From positions 186,001 to 250,000 of the forward strand of contig NZ_LAQU01000006.1 in the NCBI RefSeq assembly GCF_000970345.1: a stretch of DNA of 64,000 bases, given 5' to 3'. Positions 35,976 to 45,808 of the stretch are shown here, in pieces. Below the pieces are notes generated by a model. That model was not told the DNA's origin. It searched no databases and was given only the letters and a program-made list of their open reading frames with translations. Within the stretch, counting starts at the first letter, position 1, and every line of letters starts with the position of its first letter. A program made the translations under genes and the position numbers. The stretch comes from Robbsia andropogonis. GTDB taxonomy: Bacteria > Pseudomonadota > Gammaproteobacteria > Burkholderiales > Burkholderiaceae.

Positions 35976-37769
35976 TTATTTGTCTTCCACCTGCAGGATG
36001 GCAAGGAACGCCTCCTGCGGAATTTCAACGCTACCCACCTGCTTCATCCGCCTCTTGCCGGCTTTCTGCTTCTCCAGCAACTTCTTCTTTCGCGAGATGT
36101 CGCCACCATAGCACTTGGCCAGGACGTTCTTGCGCAGGGCCTTGATATTTTCCCGGGCCACGATGTTCGGTCCGATCGCCGCCTGTAACGCCACGTCGTA
36201 CATCTGGCGCGGAATGATCTCACGCATCTTGGCGGCCACTTCGCGACCGCGATACTGCGATTGCGAGCGATGCACAATGACTGACAACGCATCAACACGT
36301 TCGCCGTTGACCAGCATGTCGACTTTCACGACGTCCGAGGCACGATACTCCTTGAATTCGTAGTCCATCGACGCATAGCCGCGCGACACGGACTTCAACC
36401 GATCGAAGAAATTCGACACCACCTCGGCCATCGGCATTTCGTAGGTCAGCTGGACCTGCTTGCCGCGATAATCCATATTGATCTGCATGCCGCGCTTGCC
36501 GGTACATAGCGTGATTACCGCGCCGACGTACTCCTGCGGCAGATACAGATTCAACGTGACGATCGGTTCACGAATTTCCTCGATAAACGTCGGATCCGGC
36601 ATTTTCGAAGGATTCTCGACGATGATCGTTTCACCATCGCGCTTCGAGACTTCGTAGACCACCGTGGGTGCCGTGGTGATCAAGTCCATGTCGAACTCGC
36701 GCTCGAGCCGCTCCTGAACGATTTCCATATGCAGCAGCCCCAGGAAGCCGCAACGGAAACCAAATCCTAGCGCCTGCGAGACTTCCGGTTCGAACTGCAG
36801 CGCCGCATCGTTCAGTTTCAGCTTGGTCAGCGACTCGCGCAATGCATCGTACTGGTTCGATTCCACTGGATACAGGCCGGCGAACACCTGCGGCTTGACT
36901 TCCTTGAAACCCGGCAGCGGGGCCGCCGCGCGGCGGTTGGCCAGCGTGATCGTATCGCCGACCTTGGCAACCGCCAGTTCCTTGATACCGGCGATGATGA
37001 AACCCACTTGCCCGGCCGACAGCGATTCGAGCGGCCGCGACTTCGGTGCGAAGACACCGACCGATTCCACCGGGTACTGCGCCCCGTTGGCCATCAACTC
37101 GATGCGGTCCTTCGCCCGCAAGGTGCCATTCTTGATGCGGACCAGCATCACGACGCCAACATAGTTGTCGAACCACGAGTCCACCAGCAACGCTTGCAAT
37201 GGCGCATCCGGGTCACCCTGCGGCGGCGGCACCTTCGCGATCAGCGATTCCAGCACATCCTCCACCCCGAGGCCGGTCTTCGCGCTGCAATGGACGGCGT
37301 CCGTGGCCTCGATGCCGATGACATCCTCGATCTCACCGATCGCGCTCTCCGGATCGGCGGCGGGCAAGTCGATCTTGTTTAGGACGGGCACGACCTCGAC
37401 GCCAAGCTCGATTGCCGTGTAGCAATTCGCCACGGTCTGCGCTTCCACGCCCTGACTGGCGTCCACCACCAACAACGCGCCCTCGCAGGCGGACAGCGAA
37501 CGGCTGACTTCATAGGAGAAGTCAACGTGTCCCGGCGTATCGATCAGGTTCAGGTTGTACACCTTGCCATCGCGTGCGCGATAGCTCAGCGCGGCGGTCT
37601 GGGCCTTGATCGTGATGCCTCGTTCGCGTTCGAGGTCCATCGAGTCGAGGACCTGCGCCTCCATTTCACGGTCGGACAAGCCACCGCACAGCTGGATGAT
37701 ACGGTCCGCGAGCGTCGACTTACCGTGGTCGATGTGCGCGATGATCGAAAAATTGCGGATATGATCCAT
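35976..37769 (-). CDS. lepA: Elongation factor 4 (LepA)
   Basis: 597 residues, exactly the family size. G1 [14 protein letters not shown]3 DTPGHVDF, G4 LNKIDLP. The LepA-specific C-terminal domain is intact ([43 protein letters not shown]). It is a ribosomal GTPase that acts on translation or 30S assembly under stress. Operonic with lepB. No strong ribosome site is seen at the ATG. Confidence 0.98.
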   Translation of the reverse strand: MDHIRNFSIIAHIDHGKSTLADRIIQLCGGLSDREMEAQVLDSMDLERERGITIKAQTAALSYRARDGKVYNLNLIDTPGHVDFSYEVSRSLSACEGALLVVDASQGVEAQTVANCYTAIELGVEVVPVLNKIDLPAADPESAIGEIEDVIGIEATDAVHCSAKTGLGVEDVLESLIAKVPPPQGDPDAPLQALLVDSWFDNYVGVVMLVRIKNGTLRAKDRIELMANGAQYPVESVGVFAPKSRPLESLSAGQVGFIIAGIKELAVAKVGDTITLANRRAAAPLPGFKEVKPQVFAGLYPVESNQYDALRESLTKLKLNDAALQFEPEVSQALGFGFRCGFLGLLHMEIVQERLEREFDMDLITTAPTVVYEVSKRDGETIIVENPSKMPDPTFIEEIREPIVTLNLYLPQEYVGAVITLCTGKRGMQINMDYRGKQVQLTYEMPMAEVVSNFFDRLKSVSRGYASMDYEFKEYRASDVVKVDMLVNGERVDALSVIVHRSQSQYRGREVAAKMREIIPRQMYDVALQAAIGPNIVARENIKALRKNVLAKCYGGDISRKKKLLEKQKAGKRRMKQVGSVEIPQEAFLAILQVEDK

Positions 37770-38118
37770 TCGGACGGGTCAAAAAGAAAGGCGTTCCGGC
37801 ACGCGGCGGCCCGATTGCAAGCGCGTGGTAAGCACATCGCAATCCGTCCGCAAGCGCGCTGAAATCGGGTCGGCCGGGCGAACATGGCTGATACGCGTCA
37901 AACTGGGCGTCACAAACAGGGCATCGCACGCCGCGCTTACAAACACATCGCGGGGAGCGAGCGGGCGACCGAGCGCGGTGGGCCGCCGAGCGGTCCCGGA
38001 CACGCTACCGCATACCACAGCCGGGCGCGCGTGCGCTGGAAGGAATCCCGGCATTCTAGCCCAATTCCCCCCCACCGGCGAGGGCGGCGAGCGCCGCCAT
38101 GCGACAAACGCCCTGGCA
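37770..38118. other. 349-bp lepA-mucD gap with no supported gene
   Basis: In many Burkholderia a small glutaredoxin-like (DUF836) gene sits here, as I recall. No minus-strand frame in this gap shows its CxxC or any family motif. A minus frame at 37720-37929 has two CxxC-like cysteines but overlaps lepA and resembles nothing known to me. The gap is expected to carry the lepA promoter. Confidence 0.5.
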
Positions 38119-40170
38119 TCAGCGACGGGGCGCGCGCGGCACAACCGGGACGAAGGTGGCCAAGTCCGCGCGTTGCACCAGCAGCGCCACCGGGCGATCC
38201 CCCGATTGCCGCAGCGCCAGCGCATCGAACTGCTGCTGGTCCGTGATATCGGTGTCGCCCACGCGCAGCACGATGTCGCCCTTCATGATGCCAGCCGCAA
38301 GCGATGGCCCTTCACTCGACAACACCTGCACGCCGTTGTGCGAACCGATCGTACGTGCCTGGGCATCGGTGAGATCGGCAACGCGCAGGCCAAGCGGATT
38401 TGACGTCAGGGAGCGGGACTGCGAGGCGTCCGGCCGGGTTGCAGCGCCCTCGGCCACGGTCGCGTTTTCCTGTTGCGCCACCGTCACAGTCAGGGTTCGC
38501 GTACGGCCCTTGCGCCAGACGGTCAGCGGTGCATCGGTGCCCGGCGTGGCCGCGCCTACCATGCGCGGCAGCTCACCGTACTGGTCGATGGCCCGTCCGT
38601 CGTAATTGAGAATGATGTCGCCCGGCAGCAGGCCGCCCTTACGCGCCGGACTATCTGGCACCGTGCCGGTTACCAGCGCCCCTTCGGCACGCGGCAGACC
38701 CAGCGCCTCGGCGACATCGGACGTCACCGGACCGATCATCACACCAATGCGCCCGCGGGTCACCACGCCACTTTTCTCGAGCTGGTTCGCCACGCGCATC
38801 GCTTCATCGATCGGAATCGAGAACGAGATGCCCATGAAGCCACCGCTATTGCTGTAAATCTGCGAGTTGATACCAATGACATTGCCTTGCAAATCGATCA
38901 ACGGGCCACCGGAGTTGCCGGGATTCACGGCCACGTCGGTCTGGATGAATGGCAGGTATTCCCCCGTGTAACGGCTTTTCGCGCTGACAATACCGGCGGT
39001 GACGGTGTTCTCCAGTCCGAAAGGTGAACCGATCGCCAGCACCCATTCCCCGACGCGCACCTGCGATGAATCGCCGATCGCCACGGTCGGCAAGTTCTTT
39101 GCATCGATCTTGACCACTGCAACGTCCGTCAATTTGTCCACGCCGATCAGTCGCGCCTTGTACTGGCGTCGATCGGTCAACGCCACATAAATCGCGTCGG
39201 CGCCCTGGACAACGTGCGCATTGGTCATCACATAGCCGTCGGCGGACAGGATAAAGCCCGAGCCCACCCCATTATCGCGCTCGACTTCGGACGGCGCGTT
39301 GTCGCCCGGCGCAGCGCCCTGCCCGCCATTGTTGCCGAACATGCCCGGCGGCAGAGGAATACCGAAGAAGCGTTTGAAGAATTCCGACATGTCATCCGAC
39401 GGACTCGTGCGGGCGGCGCTATCGCCGCCGTCGCCACTTGATCCGTCATCGGCACTCCCGCGACGAGAGCGGCGAGCGGTCGTATTGACCGGAACGCGTT
39501 GGGTCGTGCGGATATTGACGACTGCCGGACCAACGCGGTCGACGAGCGATGCGAAATCCGGCAGCAACAGCATCGGAGGCGCACCAGGAATCACGTTCGG
39601 CACCAGTCGTGCGCCCGCAATGCCCGGCACGGCAACGGCTCCGGGGATCGTTGGGGATACGGCACCGCTGGGCGCGACCTGGACCGACGGCACAGGCTGC
39701 TGCCCGGCCTGCGATGCCGCCAGCGGGGGCACCACGGTACTGAATGGCGACAAGGCCGGCGGCGGCGCCACGAAAGGCCGCACCAGCACCGTCCCCTGGG
39801 GCACGCCGGTGCCACCAGCGGCGGGCACACCGGGACGCACGGCAATTGCGCCGGAAGCCGACGCGCTTGGCGCGGCCGCACGCACCGCCCCTCGCCCGGT
39901 ACGTGACGCTGCCGCGTCGGGCACGACTGCCGTACCACTGTCCGATGCCTGTCGTTTTCGGGGCGTCGCTCCCGATGCATCAGGGGACCGGGACGTGCCT
40001 GGCGCCGGGCTCATTCCCGATTGCGTCTCCGGCGCGGCAAACACCCCCTGTGACAGCAACGAGGACAGCCCCAGCAGACACGCGCACAGACAGGACGCGA
40101 GCCTCCGGGACAGCAACGCATGCGGTGGTCTCGGGCGGTGCCCAAGGGCGATAGAAGACGTACAGCTCAT
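38119..40170 (-). CDS. mucD: DegP/MucD-type periplasmic serine protease with long linker
   Basis: 683 residues from the ATG giving MSCTSSIALG; the frame is open to 40371 but would run close to rseB. Signal peptide to about 46 (CACLLGLSS..VFAAPE), then a Pro/Ala/Ser-rich stretch of about 155 residues (46-200) not found in typical DegP. Trypsin-like domain: H319 (TNAHVV), D349 (LTDVAV), S420 (NPGNSGGPL). Two PDZ domains follow (about 515-610 and 625-683). It degrades misfolded envelope proteins and is part of the sigma-E regulon locus. Same strand and order as rseB-rseA-rpoE. Confidence 0.93.
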   Translation of the reverse strand: MSCTSSIALGHRPRPPHALLSRRLASCLCACLLGLSSLLSQGVFAAPETQSGMSPAPGTSRSPDASGATPRKRQASDSGTAVVPDAAASRTGRGAVRAAAPSASASGAIAVRPGVPAAGGTGVPQGTVLVRPFVAPPPALSPFSTVVPPLAASQAGQQPVPSVQVAPSGAVSPTIPGAVAVPGIAGARLVPNVIPGAPPMLLLPDFASLVDRVGPAVVNIRTTQRVPVNTTARRSRRGSADDGSSGDGGDSAARTSPSDDMSEFFKRFFGIPLPPGMFGNNGGQGAAPGDNAPSEVERDNGVGSGFILSADGYVMTNAHVVQGADAIYVALTDRRQYKARLIGVDKLTDVAVVKIDAKNLPTVAIGDSSQVRVGEWVLAIGSPFGLENTVTAGIVSAKSRYTGEYLPFIQTDVAVNPGNSGGPLIDLQGNVIGINSQIYSNSGGFMGISFSIPIDEAMRVANQLEKSGVVTRGRIGVMIGPVTSDVAEALGLPRAEGALVTGTVPDSPARKGGLLPGDIILNYDGRAIDQYGELPRMVGAATPGTDAPLTVWRKGRTRTLTVTVAQQENATVAEGAATRPDASQSRSLTSNPLGLRVADLTDAQARTIGSHNGVQVLSSEGPSLAAGIMKGDIVLRVGDTDITDQQQFDALALRQSGDRPVALLVQRADLATFVPVVPRAPRR

Positions 40171-40300
40171 CGGCGAGTCGTGAACGGCGAGGGAACGGGC
40201 GGCTGACGGGATGCAACAAGCAATGCCGGAACCGGGGGCCTGCAGGGCGACGTGAATCGGGCGCGCGCAGTCCTGATGACCGCGCAAACGTCGCAGCATA

Positions 40301-41473
40301 TCATCCTGGCGCAACGGTGCCGCGTTTTGCGCCGCCCACGGCGACAGGCGTGAATTGAATCGCATCGGCAAAACGACGCAGTGTCTCCGCCGGCACTTCT
40401 CCGATCAATGTGACCCAGAAGTCACCATGGCGCTCCGCCAGCAGGTGCGTGGCCCCGGATTGCCCTTGCCCCGGCTTGCGGTCGCTGGTGCCCACCGGTT
40501 CGATGAACAGCGATACCGCGGTAACGCCGTCACTGAAGACGGCCTGATCGACCGGGACGGGCGGTGCGCCGGCCTGGCGCGCTGCCATTGGCCGACGCAG
40601 CTCCAGCATCTTGCGAAAGCCCGCGACACCGGGATCGAGCGACCATCCGGCTTTTGCCAGGTCGACGTCCGCCGAGGGTGCACGCACGACTTTCCATCCG
40701 GTACCGGCGTCCCCTTGCGCCATGGCGGCGACGGCGGCGTGCAAAGACTGTATCGTCGCCTTGTCAGGTGTGGTTTGCTGGATTTGCGAGAAGGCCACCT
40801 GCTCCAGCACCTGGCCTTGCGCATCGAGGGTCTGTGCCTTGATCAGCAAACCGGTGACAGGATCGACGGATAGCCGGTAAGCGAAGCGGTACGCATCGCG
40901 CGGCGTCAGCGTCAGGACAACACACGCAACGCCAGCAACGCGGTCGGTGCCATCCTGGGACAGCGCGTAGTGTTGAAGCACCTGGGCGCTGTCGGTGGAC
41001 AGCATCGCCGGAAAATTGTCCTGCCCCTTGCGCCGACGGTCGACGACCACCGTCTTGCTCCCGGGCAGATAGGTATAGAGGTCGTCATCGTGCTCGATGA
41101 CCCAGCGTGCCTCGCCGTCGAGGCTGTCGACACGTTGAAATTGGCCTTGGCTGTCGGCCACGTGAACGATGCGCGAGGATCGAACCGCCGCGCCACGCTG
41201 GAAGACGAATGTGCCCTCATAAGGACGCTGCTTCGCCGCGCCGTTCAAGCCGGCCAGCAACGCAAGCGTTTTCGCCGAAGCGGGCGCGATTGCCGACGTC
41301 GCATTGCGTGGATTGGTCGTGCCGGTCGGTGTCGCCGGCACCGCCTCCGCCAACCCGGTCGCGCCGGACAAAACCAATGCCAATGCACAAGGCAGCGCCG
41401 GGAAGGCCAGGCGGGCCCGACGGACCATGTGGTGAATCAGCCCGTCGCGCGAGCCCCGACCGCTACCGATCAT
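40301..41473 (-). CDS. rseB: Sigma-E regulatory protein RseB/MucB
   Basis: 390 residues from the ATG giving MIGSGRGSRDG, 4 bp after rseA; ATG at 41428 is an alternative. Signal segment LAFPALPCALALVLSGATGLAEA. The N-terminal lipid-sensing domain is recognisable (YEGTFVFQRGAAVRSSRIVHVAD...ERVD-like, DDLYTYLPGSKTVVVDRR), then a C-terminal domain with DPVTGLLIKAQTLDAQGQVLEQVAFSQI. In the periplasm it shields RseA from cleavage until mislocalised lipoprotein or LPS signals arrive. Confidence 0.92.
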   Translation of the reverse strand: MIGSGRGSRDGLIHHMVRRARLAFPALPCALALVLSGATGLAEAVPATPTGTTNPRNATSAIAPASAKTLALLAGLNGAAKQRPYEGTFVFQRGAAVRSSRIVHVADSQGQFQRVDSLDGEARWVIEHDDDLYTYLPGSKTVVVDRRRKGQDNFPAMLSTDSAQVLQHYALSQDGTDRVAGVACVVLTLTPRDAYRFAYRLSVDPVTGLLIKAQTLDAQGQVLEQVAFSQIQQTTPDKATIQSLHAAVAAMAQGDAGTGWKVVRAPSADVDLAKAGWSLDPGVAGFRKMLELRRPMAARQAGAPPVPVDQAVFSDGVTAVSLFIEPVGTSDRKPGQGQSGATHLLAERHGDFWVTLIGEVPAETLRRFADAIQFTPVAVGGAKRGTVAPG

Positions 41474-41477
41474 CCGA

Positions 41478-42293
41478 TCAATGCCCCGCGCCAGCGTACG
41501 CGACATAGCCCAGGCTGCCGCGATCCGACGCGAACTCCTGATGCGCGGCAAGGTACGGGTCCAGATCCCGATCACCGCTGATATTGACCCGTTGCCAATT
41601 ACCCGCGGACGCCAGCGTCGTCGGCGCGGCGTTGGTGTTCTCGGTGCCGGCGTGCCAACCCGGCGTCAGTGCCCAGGCAAGCGTGACGACGGCAGCCGCC
41701 GCGGCCGCCGCGGCAGGCATGCGACGACGCCCGCCAAGCCACCCGGCCAGTTGCCCCAGGCCACCACGCTGTCCGGCCCCCCGTTCCAGATGCCGGAACG
41801 CATCGCCGGGAACAGGTGCCGCGCGACTCCCGTTCGCGTCGCTCCAGGCACCGTCGTCGCGCCTTCGTGGCGCAACCACTACTGGCTCGTCGGCCAGGCG
41901 TGCGGCAAAGCGCGCGGCAAAATCCCAGCCGCCATGATGCGAACGTGCCAGATCATCCGAACGTAACGCGTCTCCCACCAGGTGGTACAAAGACCAATCC
42001 TGCTTTTGCCGCGTTGTCCAGGCCGCGAAGGTCGATGCGCCGACACCGCTGCCGCCTGCGCACAACGGCGCTTCGCCGTCGATCGCGGCGGAGAGCCGCT
42101 CGGCGAACCGGCGTGCGGCAGGATCGCCATCCGCATCGGCTTCTTGCATCGCGGCAAAAGCGCCGGCCGCAACGCCCGGCCGCGCGCCCTCGGCACTTAC
42201 ACCGCCTTGGCGCGCATCCGTCGTACCGAATTCAGTGCGTCCGACCTGTCCGTCGTTGCTCATTCCTGTTGCTCTCATCGCATCCTGCTTCAT
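41478..42293 (-). CDS. rseA: Anti-sigma-E factor RseA/MucA
   Basis: 271 residues from an ATG with GAGGAG six bases upstream; upstream in-frame codons are discarded. Cytosolic anti-sigma domain (about 55-135: ERLSAAIDGEAP...TRQKQDWSLYHLVGDALRSDDLA) matches the RseA N-terminal fold. One alanine-rich membrane segment near 205-228 (AAAAAAAAVVTLAWAL), then a short periplasmic tail. An Ala/Gly-rich leader and linker make it longer than usual. It holds RpoE inactive; proteolysis frees it. Confidence 0.88.
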   Translation of the reverse strand: MKQDAMRATGMSNDGQVGRTEFGTTDARQGGVSAEGARPGVAAGAFAAMQEADADGDPAARRFAERLSAAIDGEAPLCAGGSGVGASTFAAWTTRQKQDWSLYHLVGDALRSDDLARSHHGGWDFAARFAARLADEPVVVAPRRRDDGAWSDANGSRAAPVPGDAFRHLERGAGQRGGLGQLAGWLGGRRRMPAAAAAAAAVVTLAWALTPGWHAGTENTNAAPTTLASAGNWQRVNISGDRDLDPYLAAHQEFASDRGSLGYVAYAGAGH

Positions 42294-42442
42294 CGACACT
42301 CCTCGTGTCCTGTCCCGGCGCCACGCCGCGAACGTCACGCCAGCACGTCGCGGTCGCGGCACCGGGCCGCACTCTCCGGATTGCGCCGGGCGGGCAGCTA
42401 TCGCGCATTGTGCACGAACCCGCAGCCCACGGCTCCATTATT

Positions 42443-43042
42443 CTACCAACGCTTTCCGCTTTGCCGCTCCAGCATCGGCCGGAGCTTCGAGGCGATGGCT
42501 TCCCGTGCGCGGAAGATGCGCGATCGGACCGTGCCGATCGGGCACTGCATCAGTTCGGCAATCTCTTCGTAGCTCAAACCGTCAATCTCGCGAAGCGCAA
42601 TCGCGTTGCGTAACTCCTCGGGCAGACTCGCCATCACGGCGTTGACCGTCTCGGCAATCTGCTTGCTCATCAACACCGACTCGGGCGTGTTGATATCCCT
42701 TAGAAGGCTCGCGTCGTCAAAAGTTTCCGCGTCTTCGCTATCTGTTTCGGTCGACGTCGGTGTACGGCGCCCCTGGCTCGCCAAATAATTCTTCGCGGTA
42801 TTTACCGCGATCCGATACAACCAGGTATAAAACGCCGATTCCCCGCGAAATTGCGGAATCGCGCGGTAGGCCTTGATGAACGCTTCCTGGGCGACATCCT
42901 CCACTTCGGCCGGATCGCGAACAAGACGCGAAATCAGACGCACGATCTTGCGCTGGTACTTGCCGACCAGCAGCTCGAAAGCCACCTTGTCGCCGCGTTG
43001 CACGCGTTCCACAAGTTCCTGATCGATATCTTTTTCACTCAC
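42443..43042 (-). CDS. rpoE: ECF sigma factor RpoE/AlgU
   Basis: 199 residues from a GTG giving (M)SEKDIDQELVERVQRGD, the conserved start of the family; the frame is open to 43093. Region 2 carries YQRKIVRLISRLVRDPAEVEDVAQEAFIKAYRAIPQFRGESAFYTWLYRIAVNTAKNYL. Region 4 carries ALREIDGLSYEEIAELMQCPIGTVRSRIFRARE. It directs transcription of envelope stress genes. Followed by rseA, rseB and mucD. A GC hairpin lies in its leader. Confidence 0.97.
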   Translation of the reverse strand: MSEKDIDQELVERVQRGDKVAFELLVGKYQRKIVRLISRLVRDPAEVEDVAQEAFIKAYRAIPQFRGESAFYTWLYRIAVNTAKNYLASQGRRTPTSTETDSEDAETFDDASLLRDINTPESVLMSKQIAETVNAVMASLPEELRNAIALREIDGLSYEEIAELMQCPIGTVRSRIFRAREAIASKLRPMLERQSGKRW

Positions 43043-43063
43043 CGTGCGTCCACGTCCTGTACG

Positions 43064-43085
43064 GCCGCCGGTTCGCCCCGGCGGC
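43064..43085 (-). promoter_or_regulatory. GC hairpin in the rpoE leader
   Basis: GCCGCCGG pairs with CCGGCGGC (8 bp, 6-nt loop), ending 22 nt before the rpoE GTG. A -10-like TACAAT lies at 43094-43099 on the same strand, so the hairpin could be the 5' end of a short rpoE transcript. Confidence 0.4.
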
Positions 43086-43135
43086 TCTCGCAAATTGTAG
43101 CCGTTAATGATTGCCCGCCGCCGCGGACGCCCGAT

Positions 43136-43765
43136 TCACCAGGGCGACAGGAAACCGGCACCGCGCCGCATCGCTTGGCAACGCGCGCACAGCGCATGGA
43201 AACGGTCGGACGCCACCGCATCGGCGGGAATGCAAAGTCGCCTCGTCCGCGGACGTTTCACACGTACGGCGCCGCGCGGAAGGCCGCCAGGCAACAGGTC
43301 AGGATAACGCGGACAGACTGTCAGCCAAAGACAAACACCCCCCCACTGGACTACCTCGACAATGCACACCTCGTCGATATCATCCGGGCCACATGCGTCG
43401 GCGGCGGGCGGTGCAACGGCGGCGCGCCCGCCGCCGCGGCGCGCACTGTGCCATCGCCAGAACGGTTCGGTACACCAGTACAGCCGCGCGTCGGCATGCC
43501 CCAGCAAGACCAGGCGGGCGACACGGCGCCTGCCTCGACGCCGGACGACACGGCCCCACCGGTCACGCGACGCCCGCACCGCCCCATCGGCAAGCAACCG
43601 CGTCATGATCCCGGCTAGCACGATAAACCCCAGCCCGGCAGCGCACCCCCATAGCAGGCTCTCACCCCGCAACATTCCGATCTGCACCCACCCTGCGGCA
43701 CCCAGCATCCAACCCGCAACCGTCCCCGCTTGCATCATGCGTGACGATCCGATATCCACCCGCAT
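43136..43765 (-). CDS. Small membrane protein between fabF and rpoE (YgfX-like?)
   Basis: 209 residues from an ATG with GGAGCAAAGCG spacing, which supports translation. Two hydrophobic segments at about 12-31 and 38-56, then a very basic region (RDRWGRVVRRRGRRRVARLVL). The C-terminal part ends LCIPADAVASDRFHALCARCQAMRRG. Burkholderia commonly have an uncharacterised membrane protein at this place. Two helices followed by a basic beta-rich tail would suit a YgfX-type protein, but I cannot confirm it. It is upstream of rpoE on the same strand (93 bp). Confidence 0.6.
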   Translation of the reverse strand: MRVDIGSSRMMQAGTVAGWMLGAAGWVQIGMLRGESLLWGCAAGLGFIVLAGIMTRLLADGAVRASRDRWGRVVRRRGRRRVARLVLLGHADARLYWCTEPFWRWHSARRGGGRAAVAPPAADACGPDDIDEVCIVEVVQWGGVCLWLTVCPRYPDLLPGGLPRGAVRVKRPRTRRLCIPADAVASDRFHALCARCQAMRRGAGFLSPW

Positions 43766-43798
43766 TCGCTTTGCTCCGTGCCGTTCGCCAAAATGCGA

Positions 43799-43831
43799 AC
43801 ACCGGCGTCCGCTTGGGCGGAACGCCGGTGT
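43799..43831 (-). terminator. Hairpin terminator after fabF
   Basis: The stem ACACCGGCGT / ACGCCGGTGT (10 bp) continues into an inner TCCGC/GCGGA stem with a 4-nt loop. It lies 53 bp past the fabF stop and is followed on the minus strand by TCGCATTTT. It closes the fatty acid cluster. Confidence 0.75.
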
Positions 43832-43884
43832 CAGACAGCACGGACGATATCGCGTTCCATGCCGGAACGCGATCTGACCATTCG

Positions 43885-45150
43885 TCAGATCTTCGCGAAG
43901 ACGAGTGTGCCGTTCGTTCCGCCAAAGCCGAACGAATTCGACATTGCATAGGTGATCTGCAGTTGCCGCGCGGTGTTCGCGCAGTAATCGAGATCACAGC
44001 CACCTTCGATATCCTGGTTGAGGATATTGATGGTCGGCGGCGATACCTGATGGTGTACCGCCAGGGCCGAAAACACGGCCTCGATACCGCCGGCGGCACC
44101 CAGCAAGTGACCTGTCATCGACTTCGTCGAATTGACGACGACCTTCTTTGCATGGTCACCCAACGCGCGCTTGATCGCGATTGTCTCGGCAACATCGCCC
44201 AGTCCGGTGGAGGTACCGTGGGCATTGATATAGTCAATCTTGCTCGGATCGAGTTTTGCATCGCGCAGCGCCGCAACCATCGCTCGCCGCGCGCCATCGC
44301 CATCTTCCGGCGGTGCCGTCATATGATGCGCATCACCACTGCGGCCATAACCAACGACCTCGCAATAGATCTTCGCGCCCCGCGCCTTCGCGTGCTCATA
44401 CTCTTCGAGCATCAGCACACCGGCACCCTCACCCAGCACAAAACCGTCGCGGTCCTTATCCCAGGGACGGCTCGCCGTCGCCGGATCGTCATTGCGTTGC
44501 GACAGCGCGCGCGCCGCCGCAAAACCGCCGATTCCGAGAGGTGACACGGTGGCTTCCGTACCGCCGGCCAGCATCGCGTCCACTTCACCGTAGACGATCG
44601 CGCGGAACGCGTCGCCAATGGCATGCGTACCGGTCGTGCAGGCGGTGACCACGGCCATGTTGGGCCCCTTCAGGCCAAACTTGATCGACAGGTGACCCGA
44701 CGCCATATTGATGATCGAGCCCGGCACGAAGAAAGGCGAAATCCGGCCGGGCCCCTTCTCGGCCAGCACCATCTGGGTTTCCTCGATCCGCGGCAAACCG
44801 CCGATACCGGAACCCACGATGACACCAATGCGCTCAGCGTTGGCTTCCGTAACCACCAGACCGCTGTCTTGCATCGCCTGCATCCCGGCGGCAATGCCGT
44901 AATGGATGAAGGTGTCCATCATCTTCAATTCCTTCGACGGGATGTAATCCTCGGCGTTGAAATTTTTCACTTCACCTGCAAAGCGGGTTTTGTACTTCTT
45001 GTTCCCATTTGCATCGACGGCTTCCGCGTCGAATTTGGTGATATTGGCGATGCCGGTCTTGCCGGCGACCAGATTGGCCCATCCGTCGGCAACCGTATTG
45101 CCTACTGGGGAAATGTGCCCAAGGCCCGTAACAACGACACGGCGACTCAC
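43885..45150 (-). CDS. fabF: 3-oxoacyl-ACP synthase II (FabF)
   Basis: 421 residues from a GTG giving (M)[10 protein letters not shown], with AGAGG upstream; upstream in-frame ATG at 45195 is discarded. Catalytic Cys near 171 ([12 protein letters not shown]), His in [11 protein letters not shown] and His in [10 protein letters not shown]. It extends acyl-ACP by two carbons and is needed for cis-vaccenate formation. Follows acpP by 265 bp. A hairpin terminator lies downstream. Confidence 0.97.
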   Translation of the reverse strand: MSRRVVVTGLGHISPVGNTVADGWANLVAGKTGIANITKFDAEAVDANGNKKYKTRFAGEVKNFNAEDYIPSKELKMMDTFIHYGIAAGMQAMQDSGLVVTEANAERIGVIVGSGIGGLPRIEETQMVLAEKGPGRISPFFVPGSIINMASGHLSIKFGLKGPNMAVVTACTTGTHAIGDAFRAIVYGEVDAMLAGGTEATVSPLGIGGFAAARALSQRNDDPATASRPWDKDRDGFVLGEGAGVLMLEEYEHAKARGAKIYCEVVGYGRSGDAHHMTAPPEDGDGARRAMVAALRDAKLDPSKIDYINAHGTSTGLGDVAETIAIKRALGDHAKKVVVNSTKSMTGHLLGAAGGIEAVFSALAVHHQVSPPTINILNQDIEGGCDLDYCANTARQLQITYAMSNSFGFGGTNGTLVFAKI

Positions 45151-45415
45151 ATTGACCTCTTGCGTTTCATGACACGTGATAAAAACAAAAGCCACGACGG
45201 TAACAGGACACGCCCTGTCACTATCGTGGCCCTGTTCGATCCGGCCCGGGACGTGTTTTCCGCTGACACTGCGGTCCTCAAATCAAGACTCGTGTCGAAA
45301 CGGCGTTCCGTTGCCGTAACATCCCTCTGGCGGCTCGCTCAGGGGTGCCACACGCCGATCATCGATCGAAACGTGTGGGATTCCCGATAGATCCGGAATG
45401 CCAACTTGCCGGAAA

Positions 45416-45655
<240 letters not shown>

Positions 45656-45808
45656 TCAGGCCTCCAAGAGGAAATATAAGTTCAAATTGCGAGTGCGCGC
45701 ATTTTAGCAGGTTTGTCCCCACTGAAAGCATCGCGTGCGCGTGACGGGCGATCGAACTACGTCTTCAAGGCGAGCCCCCGGCCAGAAGACGTATGCCAAT
45801 CGGACTCC

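Noticed and set aside
37720-37929. Minus frame with two CxxC-like cysteines, considered as the missing glutaredoxin-like gene
   Set aside because: Overlaps the lepA start, lacks the rest of the fold and any ribosome site.
39299-40183. 294-residue plus frame
   Set aside because: Antisense to the Pro/Ala-rich part of mucD; its Gly/Thr-rich sequence is an artefact of that composition.
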